Shown here: positions 26,309 through 34,348 of the stretch, piece after piece
How the letters are laid out: the number at the start of each line of letters is the position of its first letter
Position numbering within the stretch: position 1 is the first letter of the stretch
Assembly (NCBI GenBank): GCA_002341185.1
Contig: DDNP01000027.1
Coordinates: forward strand, 4,999-68,998
DNA length: 64,000 nucleotides
Direction of reading: 5' to 3'
Origin: Candidatus Neomicrothrix sp. UBA2517
GTDB taxonomy: Bacteria; Actinomycetota; Acidimicrobiia; Acidimicrobiales; UBA8592
Translations under genes and position numbers: made by a program
Notes under the pieces: generated by a model
Database searches by the model: none
What the model saw: only the letters and a program-made list of their open reading frames with translations
Told to the model about the DNA's origin: nothing

Positions 26309-27505
26309 ATGGTGCAACTGAACCCCCCAAGTGCATCTCGATCAGCAGTAGAAAAATTTATTGAGGATCACCTAAGTCATCTCACCGAAGCACCTTTCGT
26401 CGGGTCCCCTTCCATTCGAGGAGGCCAACGTGTCGCAAATTCACGTATGGCATCTCTAGACCTCACAGGATATGCAGCTAAACGAAATGAGGTATTACCT
26501 TCATCAGCAAGAGGAGCCACCGGACTTTCACCATACATTCGACATGGCATTCTACAACTACCTGAGGTTTGGAATTCTTCGGGTAACAGCCCAGCAAAGG
26601 ATAAGAGAAAATTTCGAGATGAATTGCTATGGCAAGAATACGCTCGTCATTGGTATGCGGCATTGGGAGAAAATACAAAAGCTCCATTAAAAAGAAAACC
26701 CGTACAGACACGGACAGGTGATGGTTGGGACCGCACCCTTCCGTGCATTAATCTAGCCGTTGAAGAGTTAGAGACTCATGGGTGGTTAGTCAATCAAACA
26801 CGAATGTGGCTTTCAAGCGACTGGAGTGTTCGTAATCATCAAGATTGGCGAAAAGGAGAAAATCGGTTTTTCCGTCACCTCATCGACGGTTCACGAGCAG
26901 CGAATCGTCTTGGGTGGCAATGGGTGACAGGGATAGGATCATCAAAATCATACGGATTTAGTAGATGGCAAGTTGAGAAGCGGGCGCCCGGATTATGCAA
27001 CAAATGCCCACACCAAACAAAGTGCCCTATTCAAGAATGGCCCGACGAACCGTTATCAGAAGCGGTACCTACTCCTACCAGAATCGACAATTACGGACCG
27101 ACAACTGCTATCAAAAAAGCTACACCTACCAAGGTCTGGCTCACTGCAGAATCATTAGGCCACCTAGACCCTGCACTTAATAATAATCCTGACCTGCCGG
27201 TAGTATTTGTCTTTGATGAACCCTTACTTAAAAATCTAAGACTTTCATCAAAACGATTGGTTTTCATTCTTGAAACTCTTGCAGAACTAAATGAAGAACG
27301 ATCATTAAACATTTATCTAGGGGACCCCCAAGTCGAAATTGCAGGAATGGAACTTGCCGTGACACATGCACCAGTCCCAGGGTTTCAAAAGCATGCAAAG
27401 GGACTCAATATTGTGGAAAAGTGGCCTTGGCCATGGCTATGCCAACCGAACAATGCCCCAGTTCATTCTTTCTCAGCTTGGGTGAAGAAGATCAACAAGC
27501 CATGA
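26309..27505 (+). CDS. Photolyase/cryptochrome-like protein with reversed domain order
   Basis: A 398-residue protein. Residues about 40-225 match the FAD-binding helical domain of photolyases: GLSPYIRHG, RDELLWQEYARHW, a THGWLVNQTRMWLSS segment and ANRLGWQWVTGIG. A cysteine cluster C230-x2-C233-x5-C239 follows. After it, residues about 268-398 look like the alpha/beta domain that in ordinary photolyases comes first: VWLTAESLG, VVFVFDEPLLK, SSKRLVFILETL and IYLGDP. So the antenna-type Rossmann domain sits at the C-terminus. Cyanobacterial FAD-binding proteins of similar build are known to me, uncharacterised. DNA repair or light sensing is likely but unproven. Its stop overlaps the next gene by ATGA. 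Confidence 0.75.
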   Translation: MVQLNPPSASRSAVEKFIEDHLSHLTEAPFVGSPSIRGGQRVANSRMASLDLTGYAAKRNEVLPSSARGATGLSPYIRHGILQLPEVWNSSGNSPAKDKRKFRDELLWQEYARHWYAALGENTKAPLKRKPVQTRTGDGWDRTLPCINLAVEELETHGWLVNQTRMWLSSDWSVRNHQDWRKGENRFFRHLIDGSRAANRLGWQWVTGIGSSKSYGFSRWQVEKRAPGLCNKCPHQTKCPIQEWPDEPLSEAVPTPTRIDNYGPTTAIKKATPTKVWLTAESLGHLDPALNNNPDLPVVFVFDEPLLKNLRLSSKRLVFILETLAELNEERSLNIYLGDPQVEIAGMELAVTHAPVPGFQKHAKGLNIVEKWPWPWLCQPNNAPVHSFSAWVKKINKP

Positions 27506-27915
27506 AAAGAAATTTCCCCAGCAAAACCTGCCACTCATGTGGTCGAACATTTGCATATAGAAAGTCCCTAAAAAATAATTGGGAAGAGGTTAAGTACTGC
27601 TCAAAAGCATGCAGAAAAAGAAAAGTCTCGGAAATTGATAAGCGAATTGAAGAAAAGATTCTTGAAATGTTAGAAGATCAATTGCATCATAGCTCTATTA
27701 GTACATCTGAAATAGCGAAAACAATAGATACAAAAAGTGACCGAAGCTTATTCGAACCCATAAAACGAGCAGCAAGAAGACTTGAATCAAATAATTTCGT
27801 TATTATTACTCAAGATGGAAAGAGAGTAGATTCCTCAAAAGCAAAAGGCCATCTACAGATATGGAAAACTCATGGAAACACAGGACTGGATCGATCAAGA
27901 CCCACAAACAAATGA
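27502..27915 (+). CDS. DUF2256-DUF3253 protein
   Basis: A 137-residue protein starting at the ATG that overlaps the photolyase-like stop by four bases (ATGA). The N-terminal half has KTCHSCGRTF with Cys10 and Cys13, an aromatic RKSLKNNWEEVKYCSKACR with Cys33 and Cys37: the zinc-binding DUF2256 pattern. Residues about 45-120 form a winged-helix-like DUF3253 region (ILEMLEDQ, SEIAKTID, and a basic KRAARRLESN helix). DUF2256 proteins often lie beside photolyase/cryptochrome genes. The fusion suggests a nucleic-acid-binding accessory, which is inference. Confidence 0.8.
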   Translation: MKRNFPSKTCHSCGRTFAYRKSLKNNWEEVKYCSKACRKRKVSEIDKRIEEKILEMLEDQLHHSSISTSEIAKTIDTKSDRSLFEPIKRAARRLESNNFVIITQDGKRVDSSKAKGHLQIWKTHGNTGLDRSRPTNK

Positions 27916-28096
27916 CACTCCAAACGAAATTAATCAAAGAGTACACCACCACGCCCGACTAGAACATGCGAATAATAACCTTCCCGCAGGAACCGTCACA
28001 ACGTTATGTGGTGTGCAAATAAAACCAAGGCCAGAAGCTAAGAACTACCCATGTTGCCCGTTGTGTGGATTATTAATGAGTAAACCTTGCACATAA
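27872..28096 (+). CDS. Small zinc-ribbon protein (DUF3039-like)
   Basis: A 74-residue protein overlapping the DUF2256-DUF3253 gene by 44 bases in another frame. It ends in TTLCGVQIKPRP, then NYPCCPLCGLLM, a Cys-Gly pair and a CxxC pair spaced about 15 residues apart, the pattern of the actinobacterial DUF3039-type zinc ribbon (ALCG...CPxC). The N-terminal part is His- and Asn-rich. Its start has GGAAAA nearby. The small size and Cys arrangement support a real gene despite the overlap. Function unknown. Confidence 0.6.
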   Translation: METQDWIDQDPQTNDTPNEINQRVHHHARLEHANNNLPAGTVTTLCGVQIKPRPEAKNYPCCPLCGLLMSKPCT

Positions 28097-28097
28097 G

Positions 28098-28982
28098 CTA
28101 ATTGCGTAGGATGGGTCGGGTTAGACATGTAGGGCCACCTTCACACGGAATGCATAATTCGTCACCCGCAAAAGTAGATACAACACAACCAGCCTCTCGC
28201 ATTAATGCCTGCGTTTTCTCAAATCCCTCAATAGCAATAACGTTTCGCTCTGACACCGCAAGAACGTTAAGCGAAAGCCCTAAACTCGAAGCAAATTCAT
28301 CATGAGGAGCGGATAACAACTCATAACCAAAGTCAACTAATACACCATGTATCCCATCTGGAAGTAATGGTTCGTAAACCAATGCCAGGTCGTGGTCAAG
28401 AGGGCTCACAACTGACATTAGATGCAAACAAGCATCAGGGTCTTCAGAAATAGGTAAGTCAAACTGAAGCACATCGATATTAAAATTAGAAAGAATATCA
28501 CTTAGTTGATTTACACCGTTTCCGTTCGATCTAAACCCTCGGCCAACAGCAAGAGTTGAATCATCAATCCAAAAGCAATCACCACCCTCTACTGTCCCAT
28601 CGCCATTAATTTCACCAATAATTGGAATACCTAACCGATCGTAAAACCTGCGGTGAACCTCAACTTCACCTCGACGTTTCACCTTTCCAGGGCGCAGCAT
28701 GATAGCCCCATCAGGAGTCATAAATGATGGGTCATAAGCAAAAATAGAATCAGCTAATTGATCAAACTCATCATCAAACCAAAAAATCTCAACATCACTG
28801 CGCTCTAAGAGATCAACAAAAGAAAAAAACTGGGTGAGTAACTTCTCTGAATCAAGCGTTCTTGTGTAATGCCACTCATGAGGGTCTGCTTCCAAAATCG
28901 CTGACGGCTTTCGCACTCCCACTTTCTCCAATCGGCCAGACATCGATGCAACACCAAAACGCAATAGATTCCCCTTACTCAT
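28098..28982 (-). CDS. Amidinotransferase/dimethylargininase-like protein
   Basis: A 294-residue member of the guanidino-group-modifying superfamily. It shows FDDEFDQLADSIFAYDP, the EGGDCFWID segment with the acidic pair, the catalytic His in CLHLMSVVSP and the nucleophile Cys in CEGGPTCLTRP at the C-terminus. The nearest functional relative is dimethylarginine dimethylaminohydrolase, giving citrulline and dimethylamine; arginine deiminase is an alternative. The start at 28980-28982 overlaps the isochorismatase-family gene by eight bases and has AAGG ahead. Both genes may process related nitrogen compounds. Confidence 0.83.
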   Translation of the reverse strand: MSKGNLLRFGVASMSGRLEKVGVRKPSAILEADPHEWHYTRTLDSEKLLTQFFSFVDLLERSDVEIFWFDDEFDQLADSIFAYDPSFMTPDGAIMLRPGKVKRRGEVEVHRRFYDRLGIPIIGEINGDGTVEGGDCFWIDDSTLAVGRGFRSNGNGVNQLSDILSNFNIDVLQFDLPISEDPDACLHLMSVVSPLDHDLALVYEPLLPDGIHGVLVDFGYELLSAPHDEFASSLGLSLNVLAVSERNVIAIEGFEKTQALMREAGCVVSTFAGDELCIPCEGGPTCLTRPILRN

Positions 28983-29595
28983 TACCTTGCACACGCATCA
29001 AATGCGAAGCATCCGCAGACAATAACCCTGTTGCATCAGACAAACTAATTGCCGTACAGAACTCGCCATGAAGATTCGCAACAGTCATGGAATGCACAAT
29101 ATCAGGGTCAAAGTCAGCTCCATCTGGACCTAATCGATTAGTTGTTGCGCAACCCTCAGGGATTAAATAAGTGTCATAGCCCATGTTCCCAGCCATCCTC
29201 ACTGTCGTTTCAACACACATATTTGTAAAGAAGCCGACTACAACGAGTCGACTAATTCCTCTAGTTCTAAGATCTTCATCCAACGATGTACCAACGAATC
29301 CACTATTGACATGCTTCCTCACACAGATATCACCATCATCAATGGCGAAACCCTCTTTTAACGACCCACCGGGAAGACCGAATTTTAGAGGAGAATCCTG
29401 TTCAAGACTGTCATGGAGGGTAAAGGCAACAGGCAAACCCGCCTTCCGCCAGTCCAACAATAGGGACAACATACACTCCTCAGCGCCATGATTATTCCTT
29501 CTCCCATTCTTTCCACCCCAATGAGTTAGATCATCCACACCCACCTGCACGTCAATAAGTAGCAGGCAAGCATCCAAACCAAATCGCTGAATCAT
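28975..29595 (-). CDS. Isochorismatase-like cysteine hydrolase
   Basis: A 206-residue protein of the isochorismatase/nicotinamidase fold. The catalytic Asp is in LLIDVQVG, the Lys in VRKHVNSGF and the nucleophile Cys in FFTNMCVETT. The presence of Cys indicates an amidase-like member rather than a true isochorismatase. I prefer the ATG at 29593-29595; an in-frame ATG ten codons earlier (29625) is also possible. The downstream amidinotransferase starts inside its last codons, so they are coupled. N-carbamoyl or amide hydrolysis is plausible. Confidence 0.84.
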   Translation of the reverse strand: MIQRFGLDACLLLIDVQVGVDDLTHWGGKNGRRNNHGAEECMLSLLLDWRKAGLPVAFTLHDSLEQDSPLKFGLPGGSLKEGFAIDDGDICVRKHVNSGFVGTSLDEDLRTRGISRLVVVGFFTNMCVETTVRMAGNMGYDTYLIPEGCATTNRLGPDGADFDPDIVHSMTVANLHGEFCTAISLSDATGLLSADASHLMRVQGNE

Positions 29596-29700
29596 GTTGG
29601 TAAACCCTAACAGAATAAGAGACATCTAGAACAAGCAAACCAAACTGATTAAACAAATCTCCGAAGATGATCTAACCTCAAATTCAGACGAAAGGAAAGT

Positions 29701-30141
29701 ATGGATAATCAACTTCAAGAAATGCAAGATCGACAGGAAATAATTGATCTCACCATTTCATATGCATGGTTGCTAGACCATGGCCCTCGAGAACGCTTAG
29801 ACACGGTTTTCACAGAAAACGCAGTTTGTGACTACATGACCATCATTGTTGAAGGACTGCCTGCCATTATCGAAAAAGTCACGAATGCATTGGGTCCTCT
29901 CGATGCCTCACAACACATAATCAGCAACCAACAAGTCACTATTGACGGAGATACAGCGACATGCCGATGCTATCTCCATGCGCAGCACACTCTTCGCGGC
30001 ACAGAAGGAGGGGATAATTTTATCATCGCAGGAAGATACGACGATAAACTTGTAAGAACACCAGAAGGCTGGCGCATAATACATAGAAAATTAACGAGAG
30101 ACTGGACAGACGGAAACCCAGGCGTTCGCAGGCCATCATGA
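29701..30141 (+). CDS. SnoaL/NTF2-like protein
   Basis: A 146-residue SnoaL_4-type protein: DRQEIIDLTISYAWLLD, FTENAVCDYM, SQHIISNQQVTIDGD and the CRCYLHAQHTL strand, then RYDDKLVRTPEGWRI. The pattern is the same as the 9.3-kb gene. GAAAGGAAAG precedes the ATG. The F420-dependent oxidoreductase gene begins in its last codon with an ATGA overlap, so the two act together; a dehydratase or isomerase step next to an F420 redox step is inferred. Confidence 0.78.
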   Translation: MDNQLQEMQDRQEIIDLTISYAWLLDHGPRERLDTVFTENAVCDYMTIIVEGLPAIIEKVTNALGPLDASQHIISNQQVTIDGDTATCRCYLHAQHTLRGTEGGDNFIIAGRYDDKLVRTPEGWRIIHRKLTRDWTDGNPGVRRPS

Positions 30142-30965
30142 GATACGCAATCAGTACTGCACCCCAAAGGTGTTCTTGGGATTGGCTCCTTGAAGTATGG
30201 AAAAGAGCAGACGAAATAGAACTCTTTGAATCAGGCTGGACATTTGACCATTTTTACCCTCTGTTCGGAAATTCAACTGAAGATTGTCTAGAGGGTTGGA
30301 TAGCATTGACTGCTCTCCTTCAAGAAACCAACAGACTACGAGGCGGAGTGCTCGTCACAGGGATGCTTTACCGTCACCCAGCTGTTCTAGCAAATATGGC
30401 ATCAACTCTTGATATAACCTCACGTGGACGACTGGAATTAGGTGTAGGAGCTGGATGGAACGAAGAAGAATGCGAGGCATATGGAATTGAATTAGGGTCC
30501 ATGAATCAACGATTCGAACGCTTTGAAGAAGGCATGGAAGTCCTCACCCAACTGTTAAATAATGACAGATCAACATTCAGAGGGGATTGGTACTCTTTAG
30601 AAGACGCAATGAACAACCCTAAAGGCCCACAAGACCCTTTACCTATTTGCATAGGGGGAGGCGGATTACGCCGAACAATTCCCGCTGTTGTCAAGCACGC
30701 ACACCATTGGAACTACGGAACCCAGACAATGTCACTTGACGACTTCAAAATGCGCTACGAGGTATTCTTGCAAGCCTGTGAAAAAGAGGGAAGAAATCCG
30801 GACGAAATTCTCATTTCGACAATGCTCCGATACGACGGTGATGCTCAAGCAACAATTCAACAAGCACGCGAATACGAGGATGCCGGAGTCAAATTAGGCA
30901 TCGTCTCAATACCAAAAGACAAACCGCCAGAAATCATCGAAGAAATAGCAGAAGTACTTTCGTAG
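30138..30965 (+). CDS. LLM-class F420-dependent oxidoreductase
   Basis: A 275-residue luciferase-like protein. It has FESGWTFDHFYPLF, RLRGGVLVTGMLYRHP, the SRGRLELGVGAGW signature and LPICIGGGG. The length and the GWTFDHF opening place it in the actinobacterial F420-dependent branch (TIGR03560-like). Its ATG overlaps the SnoaL gene stop. The substrate is unknown. The neighbouring acyl-CoA dehydrogenase 66 bp downstream may share the pathway. Confidence 0.86.
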   Translation: MRYAISTAPQRCSWDWLLEVWKRADEIELFESGWTFDHFYPLFGNSTEDCLEGWIALTALLQETNRLRGGVLVTGMLYRHPAVLANMASTLDITSRGRLELGVGAGWNEEECEAYGIELGSMNQRFERFEEGMEVLTQLLNNDRSTFRGDWYSLEDAMNNPKGPQDPLPICIGGGGLRRTIPAVVKHAHHWNYGTQTMSLDDFKMRYEVFLQACEKEGRNPDEILISTMLRYDGDAQATIQQAREYEDAGVKLGIVSIPKDKPPEIIEEIAEVLS

Positions 30966-31031
30966 AGTTCAATCAAAATAATTCCCTTCCTTGATGGAGC
31001 AAAACACCGATTTCTGGTCAATAATTAATAC

Positions 31032-32282
31032 ATGATTGATATTGAAACGTTTACATCAGAAGCTCGTCAATGGCTGGATGAAAATGCGAAACTTCGCAGC
31101 ACCAATGATGAGGGTCAGCGAGAACCAAAATGGGGAGAAGGAGAATTCAGTGTAGCTGTCTTCCATAACCTCTCATTTGAAGAAGAAAAAGCAATAATAA
31201 CTGATGCCATGAAATGGACTCAGAGAAAAGCAGAAGTCGGGTACCACAAAATAACATGGGAGCCCGAATACGGCGGAATGGGACTTACCAAAGAGCACGA
31301 AAAGGCATTCTTCAAATTAGAAAGCGAATATGACACGCCAGGTGGGCATGAAACACATAGCGTAACGACGCACCTGATGGCACCGTCAATTCGTCTACTT
31401 GGAACTGATCAACAGAAGAAAGACTGGGTTCACAAATGGGCAGGCGCCCAAGAGATGTGCTGCCAACTTTTTTCAGAACCATCAGCAGGGTCAGACCTAG
31501 CCAGCGTAGCTACCAAAGCAGACAAAGATGGAGACGAATGGATTCTCAACGGGCAAAAAGTCTGGAGTTCAGGAGCTCAATTCTCAGAATGGGGAATGGC
31601 AGTATGTCGATCAGATAGCGACCTACCCAAACACAAAGGAATAACTGTATTTATCATCCCGATGGACGCCCCCGGAGTCGAAATCAGACAAATCCGACAA
31701 ATGAGCGGAGGAACTTCATTTAATGAAGTATTCCTAACTGATGTCCGAGTCCCAGATACATACCGAATCGGAGATATTGGAGAAGGCTGGAAGGTAGCAC
31801 TAACCGTTCTTGGTTTCGAAAGAGGTAGCAGCAATGGAAGTTCACGCGTCGGTGGTAATTGGGCGCAGGCAAAAAGCCTAGCAGAGCACCTTAACCTAAC
31901 TGACGATCCAGTAGTAAGGGATCAACTAGCGAGACTCTACTCCCAATACCGCATCATGGTACTGAACACTCAAAGAGTCGTAGCACAAACTAAAGCAGGC
32001 CAGGCACCAGGTCCAGAGGGCTCAATTTCAAAAATGATATGGGTTAAATCAATGAACCTCATGAGTGATGTGATTACGAAAATATTGGGGCCAAGAATCA
32101 CCGCCGATACCGGCGAATGGGGAACATACGAGTGGAACGAACACCTTCTAGGTGCACCTGGCTACCGCATCGCTGGAGGCTCTGACGAAATTCAACGAAA
32201 TATAGTTGGGGAACGGGTCCTGGGTCTACCAGGAGAACCGCGCGTCGATAAGAACATCCCATACAAGGATGTACTCAAATAG
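31032..32282 (+). CDS. Acyl-CoA dehydrogenase (FadE-like)
   Basis: A 416-residue acyl-CoA dehydrogenase. YHKITWEPEYGGMGLT in the N-terminal domain, CCQLFSEPSAGSDLASV in the middle domain, NGQKVWSSGAQ, and a C-terminal IAGGSDEIQRNIVGER. At the place of the catalytic Glu in the xEGTxxIQ motif this protein has Gly, as is usual in the actinobacterial FadE17-type group whose base is elsewhere. No Shine-Dalgarno is clear; an AATAAT hexamer lies six bases before the ATG and could be a leaderless -10. Substrate unknown. Confidence 0.87.
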   Translation: MIDIETFTSEARQWLDENAKLRSTNDEGQREPKWGEGEFSVAVFHNLSFEEEKAIITDAMKWTQRKAEVGYHKITWEPEYGGMGLTKEHEKAFFKLESEYDTPGGHETHSVTTHLMAPSIRLLGTDQQKKDWVHKWAGAQEMCCQLFSEPSAGSDLASVATKADKDGDEWILNGQKVWSSGAQFSEWGMAVCRSDSDLPKHKGITVFIIPMDAPGVEIRQIRQMSGGTSFNEVFLTDVRVPDTYRIGDIGEGWKVALTVLGFERGSSNGSSRVGGNWAQAKSLAEHLNLTDDPVVRDQLARLYSQYRIMVLNTQRVVAQTKAGQAPGPEGSISKMIWVKSMNLMSDVITKILGPRITADTGEWGTYEWNEHLLGAPGYRIAGGSDEIQRNIVGERVLGLPGEPRVDKNIPYKDVLK

Positions 32283-32321
32283 GTGTTTGCCAGAGAAGCA
32301 AGGAATCATTAGAGTCCAAGT

Positions 32322-32780
32322 ATGGAAAAAACGATAGTTGTATCAAAAGAAATACTTGCGAACCCACGACAAGTGTGGGACTTAATAACTGACCTTGCCA
32401 ACATGGGACGATGGTCACCAGAGAACGACGGCGGAAAATGGCTCACCAAAGATGGAGAACCAAAACTTGGGGCAAGGTTCATTGGCAATAACAGTTGGGA
32501 AGGGAACAAATGGATCGCCCCAGTTAAGATTACGGAATTTAACGAACCAAAGCGTTTTGCTTTTAAGATGAGATTTCCTTTTATAGGCGGTTCAGATTGG
32601 AGCTTTGATATCGAACCAACCTCCGAGGGATGCAAAGTAACGCAGACATGGGTAGACCGCCGCAAAAAAGCACTCGTCGTTATAGGTGGGAAAGTGAGTG
32701 GAGTAGCTGATAGGGCTCCCCATACCCGAATGTCAATGGAAACAACCTTAGAAAAACTGGCTGACGAAGTTAATCAATAA
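32322..32780 (+). CDS. SRPBCC family protein
   Basis: A 152-residue START/Bet v1-like (polyketide cyclase/dehydrase) protein. The opening VVSKEILANPRQVWDLITDLANMGRWSPE, the FIGNNSWEGNKWI strand and VTQTWVDRR near the end fit the fold, which forms a hydrophobic cavity for lipids or polyketides. It follows an acyl-CoA dehydrogenase by 39 bp. A second SRPBCC protein lies at 33.8-34.3 kb on the other strand. Ligand unknown. Confidence 0.8.
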   Translation: MEKTIVVSKEILANPRQVWDLITDLANMGRWSPENDGGKWLTKDGEPKLGARFIGNNSWEGNKWIAPVKITEFNEPKRFAFKMRFPFIGGSDWSFDIEPTSEGCKVTQTWVDRRKKALVVIGGKVSGVADRAPHTRMSMETTLEKLADEVNQ

Positions 32781-32783
32781 ACG

Positions 32784-33815
32784 TTAGAACTCAAGGTCTA
32801 GTTCTAACAAATCACTTATGTGACGAGCCCAGTTCCAAGCATTCGGTCGTTGTTTACGAATAAGTTCAGCAAGATATTGTGCTTTAATATGTCCGCCACC
32901 AACGACAGCTACTTGAGTATCACAACGTGGACTTCCATGCGAACCAAATAATCCATCAAGCCATGGGCCAAACACATGACCCGGTTTACCCCAAACAAGA
33001 TCGTGATCAGCATTAAGAGAAATTGCTCCTTCAATTTCATGTATCTGAAGAAGTTCACCTAAAGCAGGTCCATTATGAATCACTGCCGCTGTCCCCTCAT
33101 ATTCAACTAAACCTGGTAGACCCTGACTAGAAAGCGATTCGGCTAAGTCAAAACCATACTCAACTACAAATTCTTGATCATGGTCACTTACAACGATAAC
33201 CACAGTCTCATCCCAGTTTGGACGAAGACGATCAATTAGTTTCCCCAACGCATCATCAGTTTCCTTAACACGAAGTTTAGTTTCTTCGGCAACAGGGCCA
33301 TAGATATGACAGGCAGTATCAGGATCATTGAAATGAATAAGAGAAAAATCAACAGAAACAGCGTCAATAGCGTCAACAGCGTCAAGAACTGCAGAATTTG
33401 AAGCATATCTAAATTCATCTAGGTCAACATTTGCTCGCTTGCCTTCTGGGGGCCAATAAGAGTCTGCAGAATCCCCTCCCATTACCCCGATTAGGTGATG
33501 ATCGCCGACCACTGCCGCAGACGACATATTCCTTCTATTCGCAGCTAAAAAAATTGTGTCCCCTTTAGGGCCAATTGAGGAAGCAATCGTGAATTGATTA
33601 CCATCCCAAACCTTATTTACGAAAATACCATGCGAATCAGGAAGCCGACCTGTAGCAAACGTAGCGTGATTAGGGTACGTAGCTGTAGATAAAACAGCGC
33701 GACCACCCTCACTATTCCATCCACCCGCTTGAGCTACTTCCCAGAGATTAGGCGTCCATTCCTTGCTTACTAGTCGATTGGGGAGAGCATCAATGATGAC
33801 GAACACTACTCTCAT
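32784..33815 (-). CDS. Alkaline-phosphatase-fold phosphodiesterase (nucleotide pyrophosphatase-like)
   Basis: A 343-residue protein of the type I phosphodiesterase/nucleotide pyrophosphatase group. The nucleophile Thr lies in STATYPNHATFATG near residue 43, the second metal ligands in HFNDPDTACHIYGP and VVSDHDQEF, and the last His in GSHG. No signal peptide is evident, so it is cytoplasmic or weakly exported. Its ATG overlaps the stop of an SRPBCC-like gene by four bases. Substrate, a nucleotide or phospholipid diester, is not determined. Confidence 0.83.
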   Translation of the reverse strand: MRVVFVIIDALPNRLVSKEWTPNLWEVAQAGGWNSEGGRAVLSTATYPNHATFATGRLPDSHGIFVNKVWDGNQFTIASSIGPKGDTIFLAANRRNMSSAAVVGDHHLIGVMGGDSADSYWPPEGKRANVDLDEFRYASNSAVLDAVDAIDAVSVDFSLIHFNDPDTACHIYGPVAEETKLRVKETDDALGKLIDRLRPNWDETVVIVVSDHDQEFVVEYGFDLAESLSSQGLPGLVEYEGTAAVIHNGPALGELLQIHEIEGAISLNADHDLVWGKPGHVFGPWLDGLFGSHGSPRCDTQVAVVGGGHIKAQYLAELIRKQRPNAWNWARHISDLLELDLEF

Positions 33816-34270
33816 TCATCCTCGCTTTCAGCTCGTAAAGATACGAAATAAGATTGTAAATCTATTCTTGCTTTCTCAACGTATGAATTAAACGCCGTCT
33901 CCAATGCACGACTCCACAATTTTCCTGAATACGAAACCTTAAACGTTATCTGAGTATCGTTTAAATCTAACTGCTCAAAAATTACATCTATAGACCATTC
34001 TGAAACATCTTTCCCCGATACCTCTTCCCTGCGGAACCTGATCAATCTGTGATGATCTGATAGAACTTTAGCCATTCTCAATTTCTTCATTCTTGAGAAA
34101 GGCCCTAATTGTGCTTTGAGAACCAGCGTCCAGACGGGATCACCTTCACTGTCAATAGGCTCAACTGAATCAATGAAATCTAGCCACAACGCATAATTGG
34201 TCATCTCAGAAAGAACCAAGAAGGAGCGCTCTATTCCCGCATTAACTATGACGCTCTCGGTTCTCTCCAT
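33812..34270 (-). CDS. SRPBCC-like protein
   Basis: A 152-residue START/Bet v1-fold candidate. It opens ERTESVIVNAGIERSFLVLSEMTNYALWLDFIDSVEPID, the family's helix-beta start, and has a C-terminal helix LETAFNSYVEKARIDL. AAGGAG lies seven bases before the ATG. It is coupled by ATGA to the phosphodiesterase. Likely a lipid- or hydrophobic-ligand-binding protein; no catalytic residues can be assigned. Confidence 0.7.
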   Translation of the reverse strand: MERTESVIVNAGIERSFLVLSEMTNYALWLDFIDSVEPIDSEGDPVWTLVLKAQLGPFSRMKKLRMAKVLSDHHRLIRFRREEVSGKDVSEWSIDVIFEQLDLNDTQITFKVSYSGKLWSRALETAFNSYVEKARIDLQSYFVSLRAESEDE

Positions 34271-34336
34271 CTTTGCTCCTTCGAATGATATGTGTCACAA
34301 ACTGCTATCAGGATGCTACATCAGTTACATATCGTC

Positions 34337-34342
34337 TAGCCT
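34337..34342 (+). promoter_or_regulatory. -10 element TAGCCT, leaderless start
   Basis: TAGCCT followed by six bases (AAAAGT) and the GTG at 34349 of the isochorismate synthase gene. No Shine-Dalgarno is visible, so the transcript is probably leaderless. Confidence 0.45.
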
Positions 34343-34348
34343 AAAAGT

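Noticed and set aside
27421..27501. Longer start for the DUF2256-DUF3253 gene
   Set aside because: It would overlap 85 bases of the photolyase-like gene, and homology begins at the ATG in the ATGA junction at 27502.
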